Positions 32,748 through 42,392 are shown, counted from the stretch's first letter. The stretch is 43,990 bases of DNA from JAABRU01 sp041390465 (GCA_041390465.1 JAWKPW010000045.1:1-43990); one strand, 5' to 3'. Numbers and translations are program-made. Notes: generated by a model from the sequence alone, not told the origin.

Positions 32748-34198
32748 TCAGATCCGGAATTTCTGCCCGCGCCGGTAAATTGTCTCTCCTCCCGCACTGG
32801 TGAGATTGTAAATGCAGAAGGGAATCAGCCTTCCGTCAGGAGATACGGTATGAATGCAGCAATCTTTCAGCCGTTCCATATCAAGCGTCCATGCGTCCTG
32901 AAACGCCATTGCCGAAATGGCAAAACCATATTGCTTTGCACGGGTTAAAAATGCATCCAGATCATCTGTGCTGCAAGCGCATTGCTTTTCAGAGACCACC
33001 GGAAATGCCCATTGTCTGGCAACCGTTGAGATGGCCTGCCTCGCCCCATCTTCGGCCTTTTCAGCAGGCAAACCAGAGATGTCATTCCTGCTGATTATTT
33101 CTGTGGGAGAACAGCAGGAAGCGCTCTTTCTCAAATCCTGAGCAGTTCCCGCGTCTTTACAGGACTCAGTGTCAGCAGGGACAAACTTTGTTAATGCTGT
33201 CAGGCTCCCGTCCGGCATGAGAATAAAATTTCCGTGAAAGGAACACCGGGCATTTTCACATCCCGGTGGGCGGAAATTCGACGTTTTGACCATGCCGTCT
33301 GTCTGCTGTTCCAGGGCCGCCATGATTTCCGGCAGGGTGATTCGCACTTTATCCGAGGGCGGATTCGGGTATCTGCCGAAATGTGACGGGCTGGAATGAA
33401 CCCCTCTGACCGTTGGCGCAAATTTCAATCCGAATCGGAGAATCTCACCGACATTGTGCAGATTCGCTGCCTAGGTGAGACCAGCACCACACCGATATTG
33501 TTTTCCGCGCACTGCTCAATGGCCGCCTGCTTCACTTTGAACAGAGGTTTGCCCCCGGTGAATATAAATATCATCCGTTGTGCCGTCAAATTGAAAGAAT
33601 ATTGAAAGAAGTCGGCGTCTTTCAGTTGGCGGGCGTAATTCTTTTTTTCTGCCAACCGTATGCCGTTGGTATTGAGTTGAATAAAGGGAAGCCTCTTTTC
33701 TGCCGGTCATAATGTCGCGGGCAAATCGTCCCGAAGGGTGGGCTCTCCCCCGGATAACTGAATGTTGCACACGCCACTGGCATTCATGACCCGCTCATAC
33801 CATCCGCTGATAACCTCTAAATCCGGATCAGGGGGCGCAGTGTGGCCTGCGGAGGCAAAGCAGACCGGGCAGTTCAGATTGCAGCGATGGGTAATTTCAA
33901 GCAAAGCGGTGCAGGTGTGCTGACGATGTTCCGGGCACAGGCCGCAGTCAAAGGGGCATCCCCGATCAACCCCGGCGTAACAGACTTGAGCGCGGGTGGG
34001 AATTTTGGGCCTTGCCCAAGTCTCAAAATCCGGTTTTCCCCGCCAGACAATGGTCTGAAACTGTCCATGTTCCTCACAGGTTTTGATGAGAAAAACCGCA
34101 TCCGCGTCTTTTGCATAATATGCCGGAATTCGCTTCAGACATTCGGGACAGAGACTCTGGGTCCGAGTCAATATCCTATCTTCCGGTTTCAATCTCAT
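32748..34198 (-). pseudogene. Radical SAM protein of the Mop island (TrsS/Tes-like), multiply frameshifted
   Basis: The N-terminal 160 residues are intact: CPEC at 17-20, CPFDCGLCPEHRQHTC at 81-96 and the radical SAM cluster motif HRCNLNCPVC at about 104-113, followed by QLSGGEPTLRDDLP. This arrangement matches the family of tetraether-lipid-synthase-like radical SAM proteins. Between about 33730 and 33430 the protein continues only by switching frame several times (QFDGTTDDIY, PLFKVKQAAIEQCAENNIGVVLV, ANLHNVGEILRFG). The last frame, from 33428, carries KFAPTVRGVH, FGRYPNPPSDK and a Cys-rich tail to 32748. The start overlaps the upstream C-GCAxxG-C-C gene by 23 bases. At least four indels are needed to restore it. 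Confidence 0.75.
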
Positions 34199-34625
34199 TT
34201 TCCGCCAATATGGTCATGATCTGGGCATAGGTTTCCGCCAATATTCCTGCACATCGCATTCTGTCCGGTTTCTGATCCGGTGTGTCTTTCAGAATCTCAC
34301 CGCAGGTTATTCCGCCGTAAGCGGAGCCGATATGCTCCCGGAACCATTCTGTCAGTTCCGAAATCATGAGATTGAGCCGGTTATTTTCCCTTTCCCCGTC
34401 CGCACCTTTGCCAGCGTAAAAGGCAATCAGGCACGCGCCTCCGGTCAGGACGCCGCACAATTCACCGCTGTATCCAAGTCCGTTGCACAGCCCTGCCATT
34501 GCCCTGACCAGTTCAGGATTTCTTCTGCCCTCAGCTTCCAATGCCAGCAAAAGCAGAATCTGACTGCAGCAGTAACCTTTCTGCGCCAGAGGGAGCATTT
34601 GAAAAAGAACCTCATCAGTTGTCAT
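34176..34625 (-). CDS. C-GCAxxG-C-C family protein
   Basis: A 149-residue protein with the family pattern: a CCSQ Cys pair near residue 22, GLCNGLGYSGELCGVLTGGACLIAFY (about 53-78 with interruptions), then C in GGITCGEIL and CAGILAETYAQI near the end. The conserved Cys residues probably bind a metal or Fe-S cluster. The family is found beside redox systems, and its role is unknown. I start at the ATG 34625, which overlaps the methyltransferase stop by 11 bases. From memory it corresponds to the DVU_1555 family of Desulfovibrio, next to its Mop-type aldehyde oxidoreductase. Confidence 0.82.
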   Translation of the reverse strand: MTTDEVLFQMLPLAQKGYCCSQILLLLALEAEGRRNPELVRAMAGLCNGLGYSGELCGVLTGGACLIAFYAGKGADGERENNRLNLMISELTEWFREHIGSAYGGITCGEILKDTPDQKPDRMRCAGILAETYAQIMTILAENEIETGR

Positions 34626-35367
34626 TGTTTTTCTCCTTGCGCAACTTCCGGGCAATCAGCAGGTAATAGCCCGGTTTTGCACATGCTGCAGACTCAGAAT
34701 TTCCCGTTGTGCCCATGAAATCCTCCAGAGAACCATAGGCAAGCACCAATTTCGCGGCCAGTTCTTTCAAATACCGGGAATGATCTTCCCACAGCAGTGT
34801 CTCAAATCCGGTCTCCTGAATCCGTTGCCTTGTTTCCTGTTGAGACACAGCGCCATGCAGGCACGTTTTAACTTCCCTACAGGGACGCGGAGCGTCCGGG
34901 AAGGCATTCCCGCGCGGAGCGTGGGAACGAGCGGGAGCAAAGGTTCGCAGATACATATCAGTGACAATCAGATAACCTCCGGGCACAAGAATCCGCCATA
35001 ATTCTTTCAAAGCCTGTTGAACCGGATGTATCAGGGAGAGAACACACTCGCATATCACCGCATCCAGAGTTTCATTGCCGCAGGGCAGAAATTGTGCCAT
35101 TGCCTGAAACAGGGGCAGATTTGCATGGCATTCTTCTGATTCCGCCAAAAATCGGGCTGATTGGTCGGTTCCGAACGCCTTGAAGCCATATTTTTTTCTC
35201 AGATGTTCAACGGTTGCGCCGAGACCGCATCCCACATCCAGAATCTTTGCGCTGCGGGGAAGGCCGCACCGCACCACTGCCCGCTCTGTGAGAAGCAACC
35301 CACCGGGGCGGAGCGTTGCACCGGTGACAGCCCGCATTCGGGGATTTTCATGCAGAAACACCGTCAT
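34615..35367 (-). CDS. SAM-dependent methyltransferase of the Mop island
   Basis: A class I methyltransferase of 250 residues. Motif I ILDVGCGLGATVEHL lies near residue 39, an FGTDQS acidic strand near 63, DAVICECVLSLI near 103, and GGYLIVTDMYL near 133. The C-terminal 80 residues include LLWEDHSRYLKELAAKLV. Between them, about residues 145-162 are encoded by a palindromic repeat element (see 34880-34931) that does not belong to the fold. It overlaps its neighbours at both ends (ATGA with the small redox gene, 11 bases with the C-GCAxxG-C-C gene). From memory it corresponds to the DVU_1556/TrsM family. Substrate unknown. Confidence 0.85.
   Translation of the reverse strand: MTVFLHENPRMRAVTGATLRPGGLLLTERAVVRCGLPRSAKILDVGCGLGATVEHLRKKYGFKAFGTDQSARFLAESEECHANLPLFQAMAQFLPCGNETLDAVICECVLSLIHPVQQALKELWRILVPGGYLIVTDMYLRTFAPARSHAPRGNAFPDAPRPCREVKTCLHGAVSQQETRQRIQETGFETLLWEDHSRYLKELAAKLVLAYGSLEDFMGTTGNSESAACAKPGYYLLIARKLRKEKNNDN
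34880..34931. repeat. Palindromic element in frame inside the methyltransferase gene
   Basis: The segment is built of two nested palindromes: GGGACGCGGAGCGTCC and CATTCCCGCGCGGAGCGTGG. This is the well-known GC-rich intergenic repeat whose units read GTTCCCACGCTCCGCG. In frame it encodes RSHAPRGNAFPDAPRP, inserted between a core strand and the C-terminal helices. The reading frame is kept. Confidence 0.85.
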
Positions 35368-35576
35368 TTATCTTCCAGAATTTTTTCCACTTCCACCATC
35401 TTGCCCATTGCCAGAGATTCGGGAACCAGCACCAGCCCGCAGATCTCACATTTCGGCAGTTCAATGGTGAAGCTGCTCTCCAGATAGGTGATATCCACCT
35501 TTGCCGGTTTTAACGCTGTGTCGCACTTGCCGCATTTCCATTCCGCAAGCAGAGACGGGTCATAATATGGATTCAT
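35364..35576 (-). CDS. Small rubredoxin-like redox protein
   Basis: A 70-residue protein with two CxxC pairs, WKCGKCDTAL (about 13-22) and PKCEICGLVLV (about 41-51). They could bind one iron or zinc, as in rubredoxin-like knuckles. The ATG at 35576 overlaps the stop of the flavo-iron-sulfur gene by four bases (ATGA), and its own stop overlaps the methyltransferase start, so it is tightly cotranscribed. From memory it resembles the DVU_1557 family. It may pass electrons between the large fusion protein and the radical SAM protein, an inference from context only. Confidence 0.82.
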   Translation of the reverse strand: MNPYYDPSLLAEWKCGKCDTALKPAKVDITYLESSFTIELPKCEICGLVLVPESLAMGKMVEVEKILEDK

Positions 35577-37800
35577 TTTTTCCCTCCGGCAATCGTCATG
35601 CGATGGCAATAGGCATTGTGAATGACAATTTCCGTATCCGATACGGAATATTCCACCCAATAGGTGACATTGACCGGCTTATGGGCAGCGAGCCAGTGGC
35701 CTGTTTCCGGATTGAAAAAACGCTTCCCGGTCTTTTCCGCATATCGGATCACCCTGCGCAGATCTGATTTCAGAATCCGCCGTTCATCTGTCCGTTGCTC
35801 AACTTCAGGCGGAATGTTCAGAATCATCTCTTCTTCATCCGCCGTATCCGCCGGGGTCTCATTCCAGAGTTTTTTGCACAACTGTTCCTTTAATCTCGCC
35901 CGGTTTTCCTGCCGCTGTGACCAGGTGGGCGGTTTCAGGGAAGCCGGGTCATCCTCACCGGAAGGAAAGAGAATATCCAGCAGATGAAGCGCCCGTTTTC
36001 CCACAGAGGCCAGCGCATCCCGGCACATGGCGCAGTAGGTGACAAAGTCTGATTCGCTCTCTTCGGCCCGTCTTTGAATCACGGCTTTTGCCAGAGAGGG
36101 ATTGGCATTGAACATCAGCCCCCCGTAACCGCAGCAGGTTGTGCGTTCACCGCTGTATTTCAAGGTCTCAATTTCACAGTGCACATTTTTTAACAGACTG
36201 CGCACCGATTCCTGAATTCCGGGTTCATGCCGGGCTGTGCAGGGATCGTGCAGGGCAAGGGGGCCTTTGGAGATGTTCTCCGACTTTGGGAACGCATGTA
36301 CCTCAGCCAGTATCTCCCACAGGGACCGGATTTTTATCTGCGGCAGATGGGTCTTAAAAATTGTGTAACAGGAGGAACAGGCCACAATCATCTCCGGTTT
36401 GTCCAGAGTCTCCCACTGCTTCCGCAATGTCTCAAGACCGGAGTGAAACAGTTCTTCACGACCGGCCCAGTCCGCAGGCGCTCCGCAGCATTGCAGCATC
36501 AGCCCCGCACCGCCTCTGAGGTGGCTGCGGAGAAGGTCATACACGGTTTCCACATGCGCGGGGGAAGATGCGCTCAACTGACATCCCGGAAAAAAGAGAA
36601 ACGCGCTGTGCTCATGCCCCGGTTCGTGCCTTGCCAGCGCGAATTTTTCGCCGTTGGAGAAGGCCATGTCCATCAGCGCGAATTCATGGGCAGAGGGTGG
36701 CATTTTTCCCCGTTTCACCATGCTTTTCCGGGCATTGCGGCAAAGATCGGCCATTGAAAAATCATTGGGGCATATCACCTCGCATTGGCCGCACAGACTG
36801 CATGAATTGATGAGGGTATTGGCCTTGCGCTCCCCCATGACAATGGATTCGTTGTTGTAAATCTCACGGGCATATTTCTTGGGATAGCCCCTGAAATGCG
36901 CCAGATAGAGGCAGGCTTTGACGCATTCAAGGCACTCGCATTGCAGACATCGCTTGGCTTCCTGAACCGCCTCTTCCGGAGTGTAACCGGTTTCAGGGTG
37001 AGACATGGGCGTAAGCGGAAGGGGTTCAATGCCATCAATGGCGGTAAACAGGCGTGTTGCATAAGGGCCTTCTTTTTCCCGTCCTGCGGTGAGCGACACC
37101 TTCTGCATCTGCCGATCCAGCGTGACAGCGGCTTTGCGTCCCTCCAGGACTTCGCTTACAGGTGAGAAATCCGATTTTTTCAAAAAATCGGATTTCTTGA
37201 ATGGCGACGAATAAACAGCGTCAAATCCCTCTGAAAGGGGATTGGCTTTAAGAACTTCCATCTTTTTTGCCGCATTCAGATGAATCTGCGCCCCCAGTTT
37301 CTCCAGGACAGAGAGTTCCTGATCAATGATTTTCCCCGGCAAAAGAGTTTCCGGCAGTTCCCGCAAGGGTTCCCCAGCCGGTCGTGCTCCGTGAAGATAT
37401 GAATTTTACAACCTTTTCGGATTAAGTCCCAAACCAGGGTCAGACTGCGGAGATCGTCCCCAAGAATGGCGATTTTTTCAGTTCTGGAAGGCAGAAAGGA
37501 TATTTTGGGAAGCAGGGAGACCTGCTGCACGCAGAAACGCTCCAGCGCAGCAATGGCAAGCGGATCCCCGGCCTCTCCCCGTTTGCAATGCTTCTGGCAG
37601 GGATGATCGCAGATTCGCCCCAAAATACCGGCAAAGGGCATGGTTCTGTTCAGGGTCTTTCGCGCCTCCTCCCATCTGCCCTCCTTCATCTGTCCCATGA
37701 AGGTTCTCACATCCACATGAATGGGGCAGGCGGCTGTGCAGTACGCGGGCTGCTCCTGAATACATTTGTCTTCTGTTTCCCGGAGTTCTTTCTGATCCAT
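35573..37800 (-). CDS. GltD-like/HdrD-like flavo-iron-sulfur fusion protein, frameshifted
   Basis: A predicted electron-transfer partner of Mop. The first frame (37800-37276) has the GltD-type N-terminus: CTAACPIHVDV and CDHPCQKHCKRG, then an IAILGDD nucleotide loop. The second frame continues from LRELPETLLPGKIIDQELSV. One extra base in the CCCC run at 37372-37375 would restore one protein of about 742 residues. C-terminal domains are a dicluster ferredoxin (CLQCECLECVKAC, CSLCGQCEVICPNDF), then two HdrD-like CCG domains (CCGAPADWAG, CCGYGGLMF), then about 90 residues of unknown type. A palindrome inside the frame (37166-37196) encodes KKSDFLKKSDF. It matches proteins annotated as pyridine nucleotide-disulfide oxidoreductase/dicluster-binding. 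Confidence 0.85.
37166..37196. repeat. In-frame palindrome inside the fusion protein gene
   Basis: Perfect 15-bp arms GAAATCCGATTTTTT and AAAAAATCGGATTTC flank one central base, of the same build as family 2 (5956-5986, 7592-7624). Read on the minus strand it encodes KKSDFLKKSDF. The duplicated KKSDF has no counterpart in the flanking fold. Confidence 0.8.
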
Positions 37801-37840
37801 GAGGTCTCCGAATAATCAATTTTCGTTCCCAAGATCCGCT

Positions 37841-38046
37841 GCAATGCCGTTAAGATAAATTCCGTCCCATGGGGACGGCATGTTTGCAGGTGTACCAAGT
37901 CACATAACAGAAAGCTCCGTCAGGAGCGGCATGTGAACACATCCGGAACATTGCCGCCCCGCCGGGGCTTAACCATTTTTAAATTCACATTTTCTGCAGA
38001 CATTATGTCCCTTCGGGGCAAAAATTTCTTAACTTAATGACATTGA
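37841..38046. repeat. Element with fourfold mini-hairpins between the fusion gene and mop
   Basis: The 330-base gap 37801-38130 holds no gene. It contains four mini-palindromes: CCGTCCC/GGGACGG at 37862-37878, GCTCC/GGAGC at 37914-37927, GCCCC/GGGGC at 37956-37968 and a TGTCCC/GGGGCA pair at 38006-38020. The outer ends, CAATGCCGTTAAGATAAATT and a complement of CAATGTCATTAAG, make imperfect terminal inverted repeats. It looks like a small non-autonomous repeat element. Confidence 0.6.
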
Positions 38047-38130
38047 CGCAAAGCATGGGAACGAGAAAACGGGAAATGATGCGTTGATACAGGGGATTGC
38101 ACTTGTGTCACAATCCCCTGCCGGATTGCA

Positions 38131-40847
38131 CTATTTTTTCAAACCTGCCAGCACTTTTTCCGGAAGTGCAGGCAGTTTGGTAATCCGAACGCCGCATGCG
38201 TTGTGCATGGCATTGACAATGGCCGCATGGGGGCTGGTCAGGGGCAGTTCCCCCACGCCTGCCGCACCAAAGGGGCCTTCAGGCCGGGGCGTCTCCACAT
38301 AGATGATCTCCATGTCATCGGGAATCTGCTGGATATACGGAAATCCTGCGCCCATCAGGGTGGAATGCTTTTTGATGTCCTCAAAGTCTTCGGTCAGCGC
38401 CAGACCAATTCCCTGGGCCATGCCGCCGTAAATCTGGCCGTCCACCACCAGCCGGTTGTTCACTTTGCCCACATCCGCGACCAGAGTCATCTTCAATACC
38501 CGTGTTTCCCCGGTTTTGGTATCCACCTCAACCTCGGCCATGAACACCCCGTACATATACACGCAAAAGGGGCTTCCCTGACCGTTTTCATCACAGGCCG
38601 TGCAGGGGGTGGTCCATTTGCCGGTATATCGAAGGGGAATATTCTCGGCCTTCATTTCCTCATAGGTGCGATACGTCCCGTCACTCTTCCGCATTGCGCC
38701 CTTGAGAAGCTCGCATCCGGCCTGAATGGCTCTTCCTGTAACCACCTGCTGGCGGCTGCCGCCGGAGGGGCCGCTGTTGGGGGTTTTGCTGGTATCATTC
38801 ATGATCAGCCGGATTTTATCCGGAGTGATGCCGATGGGCCGCAGCGCTTCGTGTGCGGTTCCCAGCGCGCCCATATCCGCGCCCTGTCCGTGATCCTCCC
38901 ACGCGGCATAGACCGTAACCGTGCTGTCAGGCATGAGTTCCACCCAGATTTCCGAACTGTCCGGCCCGTCCAGACCGCAGCCGTAAATCCCGATGGAAAC
39001 CCCTACGCCCCGTTTTTTGTCGGGAGTGGATGCCTTTTTCGCAGCTTCCATCGCAGACTTGTATTTGGGACGGAGTTTGTCAATCATCTCCGGCAGACTG
39101 AAGACTTCAGGCGTCTGTCCTGTGGGCGTTGTGGAACCGGGGCGATACACATTTTTATACCGCAGTTCCAGCGGATCCATGCCAAGTTTTTCCGCGAGTT
39201 CATCCATCAGGACTTCGGACGCGAATTCGCTCTGGGGGGAGCCATACGCGCGGAAGGCCGAGCCCCAGGCATGGTTGGTGCACACAGTTTTGCCTTCTCC
39301 CCGGATATGGGGAATATCATAGCCCGCGCCCATGAACTGGACACCGCGCACCGTGAGCAGATCCCCGAACTCGGAATAGGGGCCGTGATCCACACAGTAA
39401 TCGGTTTCCATTCCCAGCAGTTTACCGTCTTTGTCCGCGGCAAAGCGCATTTTCATAAAGAAGGGAGAGCGCTTGCCTGTATACGTCATCTGCTGATGAT
39501 AATCGTATTTCAAAAACACAGGCTTGCCCGTTGCCATGCAGGCAACGCCCACCAGGGCTTCCTGGTGGGACTGAATTTGTAGCCAAAGGTTCCGCCCGCA
39601 GGATTTTGAACCAGAACCAGTTTTTCCGGCGCAATGCCCAGTCCCGGTGCAATCATGGCATGATGCAGATGAATGCCGATGGATTTGGAATGGATCACCA
39701 CCTGGCCGTCATCGCCCGGATAGGCAAACCCCACATCCGGCTCCATAGGCATATGCGGCTGGCGCCCCACATAAAAGTCATCCTCCACCACATGGGCAGC
39801 CTTGTCAAAAATCGGCCCGGTATCCTCTCCTTTGGCGATTTTCTGGGTATAGTAAATGTTCGGGGTTCCGGGATGAATTTCAATCGCGTCGTCCGCCATG
39901 GCCGCGGGTGCGCTCATGTATGCGGGAAGTTCCTCCAGATCCACTTTGACCTTCGCGGCAGCGGCTCTGGCATTGGCTTCGGTGTCCGCACAGACAATGG
40001 CAATGGCATCGCCGTACTGAAAGACTTTTGTATCGCACAGTATGGGGCGATCCCAGCCGTCTCCCCTGTTGGATGGAAAGGTGATAAGGCCGGTAATGCG
40101 GTTTTTGCCCTTGACATCCTTATGGGTGACCACCTTGAACACGCCGGGCATCTTTTCCGCTTCAGCCGTGTCAATCCCTTTGATATTGGCATGGGAGACA
40201 GTGGCCTGAACCAGAGCCAGCCGCAGGGCGTCCGGAGGCAGTTTTGTCCCCAGATCCGCTCCATAGTCACAGGTTCCGGTAACTTTGGCAACCGCGCTGG
40301 GCCGGGGATAGGTTCCGCCCCAGATTTTGCCGTCAGCCGGGAGTTTGTAGGCCAGGTCTTCGGCCCTGAGTTCCCCGCGAAGCACTTTGGCCGCGTCCAT
40401 GACCGCATCGGTCAGTTGTTTGTAACCGGTGCATCGGCAGGCATTGCGGTGTTTCTGAAACCAGTTTCGGACATCCTCGCGCGCAGGATTGCTGTTTTCA
40501 TCCAGCAGAGCCTTGGCAGACACAATAAAACCCGGGGTGCAGAATCCGCACTGCGCGCCGCCGTGCACCATCCAGGACAGTTGCAGGGCATGGAGTTTGT
40601 CCGGGGTTCCCACGCCTTCAATGGTGGTGACCATTGCATCATCCGGCACCCGTTTCATTTTGGTGACACAGGATCGGATCAGTTTGCCGTTCATGATGAC
40701 ATTGCATGCGCCGCACTGCCCCTGACCGCAGCCGACCTTTGTGCCGGTCAGCCGCAACTGCTCCCGCAGCACATCCGCCAAAGAGGCTTCCGGGTCGGCA
40801 ATGACGGTTTTCCCCATTCCATTGATCATCAGTGTTTTTTTAATCAT
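38131..40847 (-). CDS. mop: Mop-type aldehyde oxidoreductase (molybdenum hydroxylase), frameshifted
   Basis: A single-chain molybdenum hydroxylase (xanthine oxidase family) very similar in order and motifs to the Desulfovibrio gigas enzyme. It oxidises aldehydes to acids. The plant-type ferredoxin domain is at the N-terminus (CGQGQCGACN near 43-52), the second [2Fe-2S] helical domain has CGFCTPGF and CRCTGY, and the molybdopterin domains follow (NPAGGTFGYKFSP, SEFGDLLTVRG, AFRAYGSPQSEF, GPSGGSRQQV). The catalytic Glu is in GVGELPLTSPH. No FAD domain is present. One base is missing at 39562/39563: adding it restores FSPTMEALVGVACMATG and a 905-residue protein. Start 40847 has AAGGA upstream. 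It lacks a signal peptide, so it is probably cytoplasmic. Confidence 0.92.
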
Positions 40848-41011
40848 GTCTGAAAATCCTTCCCTAGATCTGTAATCGTTAACGAAACGGATGGCGGGCA
40901 AATCTGCTGATGAGCTTTTGCAGGCGCGGGTGTAACATCCGATCCTGCAATGTTTTTCAGACGATTTGGCCCATTGCCGGTAAACGCAAAAAATTCCTGG
41001 TTCCCTGCTGC

Positions 41012-42037
41012 TTAATTCCCCTTTCCGAAACCGCACAGGGGATACCGGCATTGTTCACACCCCGCGCAGAACCCCCCGTGTCCCATACGGACAAAATCGT
41101 CCCGTGTCAGGCTTTCTCCGGCCAGAATCCGGGGAACAACGAGGTCAAAAATGCTTGCCCGGTAATACATCACGCATCCAGGCAGTCCCACCACCGGAAT
41201 TCCGTCAATATAGGCCAGCATGAACATGGCTCCGGGAAAAACAGGGGCTCCGTATGTCACCACCTTTCCGCCTGCGGCCCGGATGCTGGCAGGGGTCTGG
41301 TCATCCGGGTCAACAGACATGCCGCCGGTGACAGCAATCATCTCTGCTCCGTCCGCGAGCAGATCCGCAATGGCCCGGACAGTCATGGCCGTATCATCGG
41401 ACACAAAGACCTGCCGCAGTACCCGGCTTCCGAGTTCGGCAAATTTTTCCCGAAGGACAGGGCCGAATCTGTCTTCAATCCGGCCATGATAAATCTCGCT
41501 GCCTGTGGTGACAATTCCCACGCTGAGAGACTGAAAGGGCTTGATTTCAATCACAGGGGAATGGTTCCGGCAGATTTCCTCCGCATCCCTCACATTCTTT
41601 TCCTGTGTAACCAGCGGAACAATGCGGGTTCCGGCAACCGCTTTCTCTTTTTTTACCGGCTGATGGGTGTGCAGGCTGGCAAAGACAATATCTTCCAGTG
41701 CGTTTATCTGATACAGGGCATCTGCATTGATTGTCAGAAGCCCGTCTCTTTCCGCTGTCAGATTCACCCTTCCCTCGGCAGCCTCGCCAATCCGGATGCC
41801 GGGGCCTGCCGCACTTTTTGCAATTCTCAGTGCGGCTTCATCTTCATGAACCCATCCTTCTTTCAAATCAAACACATAAATATGCTCTTTTCCCATATTC
41901 AGGAGTTCGGAAATATCACTGTCCTGAATCACATGTCCTTTTTTGAATGCCCTTCCCTTGAATTCGCCGGGCACAATCCGGGTTACATCATGGCAAAGCA
42001 CCATCCCCGCTGCTTCCTGTGTCGGAACCACTTTCAT
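41012..42037 (-). CDS. Molybdopterin-binding protein (MoeA/MogA-like) with C-terminal cysteine cluster
   Basis: The 341-residue protein has an N-terminal MoeA-like region (about 1-160) and a MoCF domain. GIVTTGSEIYHGRIEDRFGP lies near 174-193, and TGGMSVDPDDQTP near 240 is the molybdopterin-binding loop. VGLPGCVMYYRASIFDLVVPR follows near 283. The extreme C-terminus, GGFCAGCEQCRYPLCGFG, adds four Cys not typical of MoeA and may bind a metal cluster. GGGGAG nine bases before the ATG supports the start. It lies upstream of mop on the same strand. A role in cofactor insertion or maturation of Mop is inferred. The 164 bases between it and mop show no gene. Confidence 0.85.
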   Translation of the reverse strand: MKVVPTQEAAGMVLCHDVTRIVPGEFKGRAFKKGHVIQDSDISELLNMGKEHIYVFDLKEGWVHEDEAALRIAKSAAGPGIRIGEAAEGRVNLTAERDGLLTINADALYQINALEDIVFASLHTHQPVKKEKAVAGTRIVPLVTQEKNVRDAEEICRNHSPVIEIKPFQSLSVGIVTTGSEIYHGRIEDRFGPVLREKFAELGSRVLRQVFVSDDTAMTVRAIADLLADGAEMIAVTGGMSVDPDDQTPASIRAAGGKVVTYGAPVFPGAMFMLAYIDGIPVVGLPGCVMYYRASIFDLVVPRILAGESLTRDDFVRMGHGGFCAGCEQCRYPLCGFGKGN

Positions 42038-42207
42038 CTTTGCTTACTCCCCTGCACCAAGTTGTCCGGCAATTCTCCGGTTCTGACGGCTCCCCCGGAT
42101 ATCTGAAAACTGTGACTGTATCAGTTTTGATATAACGAAAACTTATGGTAAGTCAACTGGAAAACAGACAAAATGCGGAAAACCCTGTATCCGGTTTCGT
42201 TTTTTTG

Positions 42208-42267
42208 GACAGTGGGCCAGATCGGCTGACAATGTCCTCCCTTCCGGGATTCTGATTTGTCTTTTTT
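42208..42267. repeat. 59-bp direct repeat, copy 1
   Basis: Begins GACAGTGGGCCAGATCGGC and ends with CCTTCCGGGATTCTGATTTG and a T-run. The second copy is at 42548-42606. Confidence 0.75.
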
Positions 42268-42392
42268 CCCAAAATCTCAGTTCATTCGGATTTTTTCTGA
42301 AGTTATGCCGGCCTGCCGCCTGGTTCTGTTGATATTTTAGCAACTATTTGAATTTGCTGAAAAATCTTCCTCAGCGGGGAACCCGGCGGCAG

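Noticed and set aside
38203..40853. Two plus-strand open frames of 459 and 440 codons opposite mop
   Set aside because: Both are antisense shadows. All catalytic motifs of Mop are on the minus strand in this interval.
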